From: Neelides folsomi
Taxonomy: Eukaryota; Arthropoda; Collembola; Neelipleona; Neelidae
NCBI GenBank assembly: GCA_034687125.1
Contig: JAQGBZ010000056.1
Span: forward strand, 1 to 64,000
Direction: 5' to 3'
DNA length: 64,000 bases
Made by a program: the position numbers and the translations under genes. Numbering within the stretch: the first letter of the stretch is position 1; every line of letters starts with the position of its first letter. The notes beneath the pieces are model-generated. The model saw nothing but the letters and a program-made list of their open reading frames with translations. It was not told the DNA's origin and did not search any database. Below, piece by piece: positions 37,985 through 48,150 of this stretch.

Positions 37985-40900
37985 TTAAGAACAACCAAAA
38001 TCAGATGGGAATTCAGAAACTTCTTGAATCTTCTCTTGGATGATTCCATTTACACTGTAACTTATTTTTAACCTCATTTTCAAAGAAGCCTGTTAAAAAA
38101 ACATTAAAGTGTTAAAACCCCAATTAAGAAATTGCAAAACTTAAAACTTTATTTTTCATTATTAAAAAGTTATTGGCATGTCTAAAATGTTTATTTTTAT
38201 ACCTTTGTTGGATTAGCTAAAGATACCCTTTGCGTAATCACTCCATTCTGACCCATATTTGTTCCAGAAGGAGGATCCAAACTCAATTGAAATGACTGTA
38301 ACACAAATTAAGAATTAATTAATTGTACTTTAATTACACAATTTAATATTTAAGACAAATTACCTTTGGGACGGCTGCTTGAAAAATAAAATCTGTAATA
38401 GACCCAGAATTGCGAGAACCTGCCCTCACTTGCATAACAATACTTGTAGGATTGGAATAGGCGAGGAATGGGACGAAAACTATCCAAATACTCTCATCAA
38501 CGTATGCAACAACGGATTTCCCATATTCTGTAAAATAAAGTAGAAATTACTAATTTATTAATTATCATTTAATTTCTATTAAAAATATTAATTTAATTTA
38601 ATAAATGGAAACCAACCTGACATAATTCCTTCTTCTTCAATCCTCTGTTTCAAATTGGCCTCCTGCTCAATTTTGGAAAGAGAGAAAAAAGATGAAGGGA
38701 ACATTTGACCAGGAACGAGCTCAAATTGAGTTGATGAACTTTCTTCAGCGAACAACGATTCCCCAGTGAATCCACCAAAATCTCCGTTTAACCCAGATGA
38801 ACCCGAAAGCATTGAATAGTTAGGAAAGTTGGAAGGAGGAGAAACATAAGACGAAGAAGACATTCCATCTCCAACCAATAGGTCAAAGATGTCATTTCCC
38901 AAGGACTCTGAAGGACGGCTTGGGGTTGTGAATAGATCAGATGATGGAATATTCGATGGAATGATGATGTCATTATCTCCTGGATCCATTCCTCCAATTA
39001 AATCCAAAAGGGCATTCTAAATAGATCAAATTACTTTAATTAGTTAATCTCATTTATTAGTAAATATTTATCATTTTTAAATCCTTAAGTAGTTAGTTAA
39101 TAGTAAATACTGTAGTTAGTTAATTCAGTAGTTAGTTAATTAGCTTAATTAAAATATCTTACGGAATCTGAAGTTTGAGTTGTCTCAAAAGTAGAAGAAA
39201 TTCCATCTCCCATGAGAAGATCTTCTAAATCATTATTCGTTCCATGTGCAGGTGATGAATTTTCTCCACTTCCCTTCTTCGCCTCTTTTTCAACAGGAAT
39301 CGGAGGCATTTTTTCTAATAAGGGAATTCTCAAATGATCAAAATTCTTGCACAAAGCACCAAATTCCACGGCTCGTTGCTGCAAATCCACGTTTAAGTGG
39401 GACCCAAATGCTCCCACGATTGACCTATAATAAAAATGTATTTAATAATAATGAAAGATTAATTAACGTGAAATTATGATTAAATATACAAGTACCATTA
39501 AAAGAGTACAAAGAGCAAATTGAGTTGATAAATAATATTTTCTTACCTAACGCGTTCAGTCGTTTCAGGGACCCGAGCGGAAAGTTTCTCGAGTGAAAGA
39601 ATACAATATTGACGAGTTATAATTGAAACATGTGGAGACCACAAAATTTGCTGAAAGCATTCTAAAACTTCATCAATATTCGAGCTCGATGATGAATTTT
39701 TAAAAAGATAGTCCCCATATTCACCAGTACACCAGCAGCACACCTGAAATGAATTTAAAATAAGTTCATCGTTCAAGAAACTAAGAAAGATGATGAGATA
39801 TGAGATTCATATATTTAAATTCTTACTTGAACTAATGGTTGATAATCTTCAATATTCTTGAGTCCCTTCATTGACTCCCAAAGTGATGAAACAGCATCGG
39901 CTTGAATTTGGGGAGAGTCAGAGATCAATTGTAGAGTCGACGAAACGACGTCGTCACGTACATAATTCCCAGTCTAATATTGATAATAAAATGATTTGTA
40001 ATTAAGTAATAGGTAAAATAATATCTGTAAATATTCCTTTTTATCCTTTTTTACGACTGAGGTTTCACCAAAAGGAGTATGTATGGTGCCTATTTCCTTC
40101 TAAACGACTTAACCGATTTTAATATACAGTATACCTATCGATAGGTATAGTATTCTCCTAGGTCGTAGGGCAATAAAAACATAAGAAAAATCAACGGTTA
40201 ATTAATTAACCTCCTCGGGTATGCGAGTTTAGGGTAACGCATCTGGTATGGGTCGGGTCGGTTAGGGTCGGGTTTTAAATTTATCTGACCCATCAAGATA
40301 CCATCGGGTACGGTTTTCAACAGTATCCGTTCGGGTACCCATATGGTGAATACAGGTAATAAGAAGAAAACAGGAGCCTTTTACTGTAGAATATATTTAT
40401 CAGTTTATCAGTATCAAGTAGAATCTTGGGTCAACATAAAGTAAGAATTTTAAATTTATAATTGATTGAATTTAACGATATTAGTTGTAAAATAGCGCCA
40501 GTTGTAATAATAATATAATACCATGCAACTACATCTGAATAAGCTTTAAGGACAACTTGAAGATTTTGCGACGACAACGGCATTTAATTAAGCATTTGCT
40601 AAGATTATTTCATACTTTTTATTACCCCAACCTCAGTCGTTATTCAATTTTTTAAATTGGTTTTATATTATAAAAATAAAACTGAAAGAAAAATATAATT
40701 TAAATGTAGAAATAAATATAAATTCAATTACAGCTTTTAAGATGTCGAAAAGCATATGGAAATGCCATGAGGGACTTGGAGAATATTTCTCTGCAATGGA
40801 GACCAAATTCGAAGCACAAATTGATTTCACTTCTGGTTCGCTCTTCCCAAGGAAGTTAAGGAGCTCTTTGGTCATAACTTCCAAATTGCTTTCGCTCACG

Positions 40901-42706
40901 AGTTGAAAACTCAATTCCATAGCTCGACGACGAATACTTACATCGGGATCCTAAAATAATCATTTAAAATATTCATTAAAAATCGGTAATTAATTAATTA
41001 GCAATTGCATACACTGAGTTGCAGTTGAATTAAAAAGTTCTATTATTTTCATTTTTACCTTGAGACAATCAAGAACCGTTGAACGATGTCTTTGAACAGC
41101 ATTTTGATCTAAAGTAACTGTTTTCTGAAGAGTTGTGAGCGCAACGTAGCGAATGTTCTTGTCAGAATTGAGCAAGAATCTGCCAAGAATGTTGACAGCT
41201 AAAACTCGAAGCCCCGATTCCGTCTGAACGTCCATTATCGCATGGACAGTTTCATAAAGAATGGCATTTCCAACATTTTTACTCGTTTCGGTATTCGTTG
41301 CCACCTAATTAAATTGTAAAGATGGTTTAATTAAATGATAAAGATAAATTATCTCATAGACTTAATTAAAACCTTTAGCATTATTTTATTAATTTTATAT
41401 TATAATTTAAATTACTTGAGCCAAAAGATCGTTCATCGCTTCCGCAGCTTCAAGATCTCCCCGTCCCAAAACTCGCAAAAGCCTCAAAAGTTTAACTTGT
41501 AGGAATGGATCGCTCACACCGGAAACATCATGTTCAGGAGAATAACCAGATAAAATAAGGGTTTTCATAGTTCGAACCAAATTCGGAATCATCTGAAATA
41601 TGAAATTTTCATAAACTTATTTAGAAAATGGATAAGTTAATTATTGATTAAATGGGAGTGGCTTAAAGGAATATAATAGAACAAGGCAAATATTGGATTA
41701 AAATAGTAAAATCTATTACCGCCCAGTTCTCAGGATCCTTCGAGAGCCATAAGAAAAAAATGTAAGGAATTAAATGTCAAAAGTGGTTTTATTACCTTCT
41801 TGAAGTAGTTGAAAGTGTCTGGTGACTTTTCACACATTTCGGTAACAAGCGTAACGGCCGTGATGAGCACAGCGTGATTTTTCTCAGAAATGAGAGTTCT
41901 GCAGGCCGGAAGGAACATTTCCATCAATTCAGGAACTTTCCTTACGATTCGAAAAGCGGACAACGCTGCTTTTTTCCTCAAATAGGCATTGGAGGATTTT
42001 AAAAGTTTCTCAATCTCTGGAGCCAAATCCCTAGACATTTCCACTGACGCAATTGTCCCCAGCGTACAGAGTGCAAGACCAACAACGAATTGTGCATTGG
42101 AGTTCAAATCGCTGTAAAATCACAAAATTTCAATAAATAAACCAAAATAAATAATTAAAAATGAATATTAGAAAAAATATATATATTGAAGGAGGATAAA
42201 ATGACAAATTAATTAAATATGATTAATTTTGAATTTTAACTTACTTTTTTAGAACATTTGTAATTAGGAGATGAGTGTCTTGACGTTCATCAAGAAGAAG
42301 CATAGCTCCAAGATACCCAATACGCTTATCGGTGAAACGAGGCGAAGCGATGAGCTTCAGACATTCCAGCTGTCCAAAATGGGCTGGATATCCAAGCATG
42401 TGAATGTAAAGAAGTTTCGCGACCGAACGACACCTCCAAACCGAATCTTCATCCCGAAAAGTGCTCCGGATGTTGGCACATTCCTTATTGACAACTTCAC
42501 GCTCTTCGGCTGCTGTTCGAGCAGCTCTGATCATTCGTATTAAATCCCGGAGTCGGAGCGGAGCTGGCATCTTGACTAATAATACAAGAATACAACAGGT
42601 TAAATAATTAAACGTGGAAGTAGATAAGAAGATTAAAAAGATAGTTAATCTTACCTCTCTCGACAGCATCATTAATGACCTGCTTAATTGTATTAGCCAC
42701 TTCCAT
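37985..42706 (-). CDS. AP1G1: AP-1 complex subunit gamma (gamma-adaptin)
   Basis: Thirteen exons give 902 residues: 42655-42706, 42245-42575, 41796-42111, 41416-41592, 41059-41304, 40732-40950, 39827-39973, 39547-39743, 39163-39424, 38617-39016, 38364-38527, 38203-38295 and 37985-38089. Gamma-adaptin is the large subunit of the clathrin adaptor at the trans-Golgi and endosomes. The trunk is highly conserved ([66 protein letters not shown]). The hinge (about 610-760) has clathrin-box-like LLDLI and acidic-leucine motifs, and the C-terminal ear ([24 protein letters not shown]) ends the protein. A separate first exon supplies 17 residues ahead of the usual MPAP start; the second exon's own ATG (42568-42570) is an alternative start. 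Confidence 0.96.
40040..40400. repeat. transposon-like repeat debris in an AP-1 gamma intron
   Basis: Within the 758-bp seventh intron (39974-40731), sequence unlike the flanks appears. It includes a TAAACGACTTAACCGATTTTAA phrase of the kind common in arthropod dispersed repeats, an 18-bp perfect palindrome (ATACCTATCGATAGGTAT at about 40132-40149) and a GGGTCGGGTCGGTTAGGGTCGGG stretch with partial inverted counterparts (TGACCCATCAAGATACCAT). The family is not identified. Confidence 0.55.
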
Positions 42707-43438
42707 CTTATAATTAATTCAGGTTAATTAAAATGTATTTGTTTGATTTTGATCAAATTGGTTTGGTATTGTGATATATTATATTTGATATTTTTGGGTA
42801 AAAATTGCATAAAAATTTAAATTAGTAACCCTCTGGGGATTTAATTAGTAAAAAGAAAAACCGTAGTTTTTCATATTGAATTCAATCGATGCTGAAATTT
42901 TAGGCGAAGTCCTTATGTTTGAAGGATGCGCGGGAGACTATATAATGCGTATTCGTATGGGATTTGGCGGATCTCAAGACTTCTTTCGTGACTTCATGAA
43001 ATCTTCATTTCTTACTTCATTTCTTCATCTCCAGATCTTCTCATCTTCTTAATGATCTCTGCACTTAACGATGAATTAATTTCCAAATCTTAATATCCGA
43101 ACGGAGTCGTAACTTCCTGAGGTGAGGTCTTATTTTCATTTTTGTCATATTGCACCATATTTTACAAAACTCCCTTTAATCGACCGGTAATATGATAGTA
43201 AAGGAAATGGTGAAACTAAATGTTTTATAATGGTTATTACTTGTTACATAAAAGTATCAATTACATTACTATTGTATTTATAGTATAATGTAAGGTACAT
43301 TAATAATTTGATATATTTTATACAGGTCCAAATGAACAGAAGTTTATAAACCAAGGAATATCGAACTATTTGCTTTGATGCTTTAAAGGACTTGCTACCT
43401 CACTCACTTTTACTTTCAGCTTTAAAACTCGATTTGAA
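42707..43438. promoter_or_regulatory. divergent promoter region AP1G1 / Mpv17-like
   Basis: About 730 bp between the two starts, including the non-coding first exon of the Mpv17-like gene (upstream of 43439). No core element was recognised with confidence. Confidence 0.45.
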
Positions 43439-44390
43439 ATGTGAGTTTACTTTAATTTTATTCCTTTTTAAATATTAAATACACCTATGCTCTTACAACT
43501 TTATATTTTTTCTTATTATACGGCCTAAAAACTTAATCTAACATCAAGATAATTAAACTTATTTACTTACGTTTAGCGTTAAAATTTTATTTTCTCTACG
43601 TTATTTATGGAATTTTAAATATTACAATAATATTTTTAAGTTAGGTACAGGTGAAAATTTTAAGTAATGTTCATGATTTGTTAGGGAGTTTTTAAGGCAG
43701 TTTCGAGGGATTATGAGGACATATCCAATCACAAGGGGAATGTTGACATATTCGATCCTTTGGCCAACGTCGAATGTTGTCCAACAATTGATTCAGAAAA
43801 GAGAAAAAATTGACATGGTAGAGTGTTGCCGGTTCAGTATTTTTGGTGCTTTTTATGTTGCTCCTACATTGTATGGTTGGGTCAAAGTCGCTGGTGTATT
43901 TTTTCCTGGAACGTCTTTTAAAACTGCACTCACTAAGGCTAGTTAATTGAATTTAAAAACAATTTATTCTTATTACATTTTTGTTTGTCACGAATAAATA
44001 ATATGTATTTGTAGGCTGCAGTTGATCAGATATTGTACGCTCCCATTGCCATTTCCGGCTTTTATCTCGGCCTCAATCTCCTTGAATTTAAGTCTTGGGA
44101 TGAAGCTATGAAAGAACTAAAAGCAAAGTTTATTCCTACATGGAAGGTCAATATAACCAATTAATTAAAGATTTACACTTGTACAGTTTAAAAATTTCCT
44201 ATTTTAATATATTTTATTTAAAAAGACGGGAGCTTGTATTTGGCCTATAGTTCAAACAATTAATTTCAAGTATGTGAAAGAGAAGAATCGAGTCATGTTC
44301 ATTGGGACAGTCAGCTTCTTTTGGACTATTTTCCTCTCATATATGAAGCACAAAGAAAAGGAACAGATATCTCCAAGTGTAGTCAAATAA
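43439..44390 (+). CDS. Mpv17/PMP22-family membrane protein (Mpv17-like)
   Basis: Exons are 43439-43440 (the AT of the start codon), 43685-43937, 44015-44146 and 44226-44390, giving 183 residues, normal for the family. Mpv17-type proteins are four-helix proteins of the inner mitochondrial or peroxisomal membrane. Matches to insect Mpv17-like proteins are YPITRGMLTYSILWP, VQQLIQ, FVAPTLYGWVK, PGTSFKTALTKAAVDQ, IWPIVQTINF and FWTIFLSYMKH. The start codon is split: exon 1 ends GAAAT before GTGAGT, and exon 2 opens with G, then GAG. For the second intron two solutions keep the frame. A GC-AG intron (43938-44014) restores the family sequence TKAAVDQ. A GT-AG intron (43942-44021) gives TKAIDQ. A later ATG (43713) could serve if the first is not used. 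Confidence 0.88.
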
Positions 44391-44969
44391 GTAATTATAT
44401 GTATTAGTGCAATTATATTTATGATATTATTAAATTGCGATTTGTTATACGAGTATATATATTTGTTATACGATATACAAGTACTCGTATTATTAGTGAG
44501 TGCAATATTAACAAATATTTCATAAACAAACTCATGTGAATTTTTAGCTTTACTCGATAAATATAAAGGTTATAGGCATTAGAAATATTTACAAACGAAA
44601 CTGTTATTTTGTGTACAGTATTTTGACTAAAGCGAATATCAAAATAATTAAACTATATAAAGTATCTGATTGTCAGTGAACTAAATTATATTTGGATTTA
44701 ACTGATTGTTGTGTTCAATTGAATATTTTAATAAATGCCTATATTTATATATTAAATGAATAATTTCTGCTATATTTCAACTAGTCTATTTATTACAAAA
44801 AGATTTAGACACCATAATAATCATAGTATATATTTCATATTATTGGGAAGTTGAGATGTAGATATAAGCAATGGTTTACTAATTCACATATAATCATTAG
44901 ATCATTAAAATATTTTTTGCTGATTTATTAACTACGGTTTGCTTGTTTTACTTATTTTAGATAAATTGA
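44391..44969. other. intergenic spacer
   Basis: AT-rich; carries the 3' end of the Mpv17-like gene (AATAAA-type signals near 44730) and the promoter of the first TIGAR-like gene. Confidence 0.5.
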
Positions 44970-46068
44970 ATGAACATTTCGAAGCCGGTGATTATTGGAT
45001 TTAGTCGGAAAATCGTAAATGTGATCATGAGCAATCAACTTTATGTAACGTTTGTTCGACAGTAAGTTTATTTTAATTTAAATTTCTTTAATCATTAAAG
45101 AAATAAAATCAATCAAACGAAGAACAAAAAATTTATGTCAATTTTATTAATCTAATAATTCAAATAATTTTTAGTGGAGAAACTACTCTTAATGCCTTGA
45201 AGCTGCTTCAGGGACACACAGACGCTCCGCTTTCTCCAACAGGAATTCTCCAGGTATAAACTATTTTGTATTAATTATGTTTTTGTATTTATTCCTCCAT
45301 TAAAGTTAAAGCATTTTATATAAAAGAACAATATTTTCAGGATGTTTATAAACGCTTGATGTTTTTAATTTTATAGGCCGAACTTCTTGGAAAGAATCTT
45401 AAAGGATTGAATTTTGATTCGGGGTTTTCCAGTGACCTGTCACGTGCCCATAACACGGCCAAACTTATTTTGAAAAATATGAATTGTGAAATTTCGATAC
45501 AACAGGATAACAATTTAAGAGAACGAGTAAATTCCAATAACATTTACTAATATTAAATAAATAATTAACATTTTCCAAAGATGTACGGTAACGCTGAAGG
45601 GAAACCAATTCAAGAAATTCGTGATGGTGCTGCTAGGGAAGGAGTCTCTCCTTATAAATACACACCCCCCGGTGGGGAAACTCCTGAAAGCCTCAATCTT
45701 CGTGTCGCAACATTTTTTAATGTAATATTATGCCTTAATCACAATTACAAGTTTTACCTTTTGAAGTTTCTGAATGTAATGTTGATTATTTTTAAATTAT
45801 TTTTTATTTGTAGAGTATGTGCAAATTGGCTGATGAAGGAAAGAACGAAGAAATTTTAGTTGTGACCCATGGAGGTTGGATAGCTGCTTTAATGAGATAT
45901 TTGTATTCATCTGAACAATTCAATCTGAATAACTTTGACGAATCCCGCGGATTAGGAATTCCATCAAACACTTCTAGAACAAGAATGAATATTCATCCAA
46001 AAGATGCTGATCAGAGAACCCTTACGTTTTCACATATCAACGAAGCTTCTCATCTTGAGAAAAAGTAA
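44970..46068 (+). CDS. TIGAR-like histidine phosphatase, copy 1
   Basis: Five exons: 44970-45061, 45175-45253, 45377-45526, 45581-45721 and 45814-46068. This is a phosphoglycerate-mutase-type phosphatase of the TIGAR group, which removes phosphate from fructose-2,6-bisphosphate, 2,3-bisphosphoglycerate or related esters. The RHG motif (VRHGET, the His split between exons 1 and 2), FSSDLSRA, the acid LRER, PPGGETPES and the second catalytic His in VVTHGG are all present. Two in-frame ATGs are possible: 44970 (238 residues) and 45027 (219 residues). The shorter start is shared with copy 2 and fits the usual few residues before the RHG motif. The longer adds a mildly basic stretch (MNISKPVIIGFSRKIVNV) that might be a mitochondrial leader. 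The true substrate is not readable from sequence. Confidence 0.9.
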
Positions 46069-46600
46069 AAGATATAAAGATCGGAAAATGTTTGTAAAAT
46101 TGCAATATAACAATTAAATTATTATGAATGTCCAATAACAGTGGAATAATTGTCATTTTTAATACGATTTAAAGTGATCATTATAATAAAATTACAATTG
46201 TACAGTATACGGGCCGGATCAAAATTTGATTTCTTTTTAATGGCCAATTTCGTTAAAAAAGAAAACAACTTTTGACATGTTTATCATATTGGCTCAAATG
46301 TTATTGAGAAATGTTTATGATTATGAGTCATAATTTATGGCTAACATATATCCATATATCCATAATGGTTTTACAGTGTAGAACATTGTGATATGATATA
46401 AATGTAAGATAAGATACATATTTATTTCATTTTCAAGGACAATTTTAAATAATAGTAATGAAATGATGCAATATTCGCGCATAGCTAAATTGTATTTAAA
46501 TGAATAAAAGTACAATAGACAGTTAAATCAAAATAAAGTTTTTCGGAATTGTTTATTTTATGTTTATTGGATTTTATTAAAAAAACATTTAAATTCGATC

Positions 46601-47719
46601 ATGAGCAATCAACTTTATGTAACGTTTGTTCGACAGTAAGTTTATTTCATTAACTTTGATCAACAATTTGGAAGTTTATATATTGTACAAAATTATGAAT
46701 TTATTTTAATTTTACAAATATGATTAAAAATCAATATAATTTTTAGTGGACAAACTAAACATAATGCCATACATGTGGTTCATGGACAGACTGAATCTCC
46801 GCTTTCTCCAACAGGAATAAATCAAGTATTATTGAATTTTTTTATTTTTATTAGTTAATTTACCAGCGGCCAAAACCCTTTAACATATAAATATATTAAA
46901 ACACATTAATTTCATATTTACAATTATGTACATTTAATGTTTATTTATTTTATAATAGGCAGAACTTCTTGGAAAGGAACTTAAAGGATTGAAATTTGAT
47001 AGAGGGTTTGCCAGTGACCTTTCACGAGCCCATGACACAGCCCAGATAATTTTGAATAATATGAATTGTGATATTCCAATTGAACTTGATATCATTTTGA
47101 GAGAGCGGGTGAGTTATTTAAATTGCATTTTATAAATAAAATTACATTGTATAAACGTTATTAAAAATTAAGTGGGTTAGTAATGGGCATTTTTTAAAGA
47201 ATTTCGGTGATAGAGAAGGAAAACCATTTCAAGAAATTCTTGATGCTGCTACTAAGGAAGGACTCACTATTTATGAATACACATCACCCAATGGAGAAAC
47301 TCCAGAAGGCCTCAATTTTCGTGTTTCGACCTTTTTCAAAGTGATATATTAGAATCTAGAATACAAATTTTACAAATATATCTAGCTACTATATTGAGTA
47401 TTTACCTAATTTAATTGTAATTAGCATTTTTAATTAGAATTTCGGATTTTTATAATGTTTGTAGAGTATGTGCAAATTGGCTGATGAAGGAAAGAATGAA
47501 GAAATTTTAGTTGTGAGCCATGGAGGTTGGATAGCTGCTTTAATGAGATATTTGAACTCAACAAAAGAATTCAATCTTGAACACTTTGACAAGGCTCGAG
47601 GATTGGGAAATATCCCAAACACTTGCAGAACCAGGATGAGAATTCATCCTGAACGAGATGATCAGAGAACCATTACGTTTTCACATGTCATAGATCTTTC
47701 TCATCTTGAGATGAATTAA
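46601..47719 (+). CDS. TIGAR-like histidine phosphatase, tandem copy 2
   Basis: The same five-exon structure as copy 1, with identical exon lengths: 46601-46635, 46747-46825, 46959-47108, 47200-47340 and 47465-47719; 219 residues. The catalytic Arg-His-Gly, LRER and VVSHGG are kept, but the RHGE of copy 1 is RHGQ here (VRHGQTKHN), and the second exon is strongly changed (HVVHGQTESP against KLLQGHTDAP). No stop or frameshift is seen, so it is probably active, perhaps with altered substrate choice. First and last exons are almost identical to copy 1 while the middle ones diverge. Confidence 0.88.
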
Positions 47720-48150
47720 TATATGAAAATAGAAAAATGTTCTTTATAATAATTACAATATATATATATTAGCAAAGATTATTAAAGATTAAATTATTAA
47801 TTAAACTAAAATTATTATTGATTGTGTTCAAAATCTACTTTATATCTGCCTTTACTATAATATTGAACTTTTAATCCAATATAAATTACTTATGTTGGTC
47901 ATTAAAGATTGGATTTAATATAGTTGAATATTTGATATTTTATAAATGAATAACAATATTGTTGCAATAAATGCTAATGATTAAAAATAAAGATTAACCG
48001 AATTTGTGATAAATTAACCATAAAAGGGTAATAAAATATTTATTCAAATCATCATAATAATAGTGTTTAATTAATGAATAAAAGTGATAAAAATTACCAT
48101 AAAATTATTCTACTATACTTAATTATAGATATATAAAAAGTTTTATTGTT
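47720..48150. other. convergent spacer TIGAR-like 2 / CACTIN
   Basis: AT-rich with no ORF; holds the 3' UTRs of both genes. Confidence 0.6.

Noticed and set aside
41720-41760. Possible cassette exon in AP-1 gamma
   Set aside because: The short open segment lacks a convincing acceptor and would break the conserved join FKK-MIPNLV.
46601-47719. TIGAR-like copy 2 as a pseudogene
   Set aside because: All exon lengths, splice sites and catalytic residues are preserved and there is no stop.
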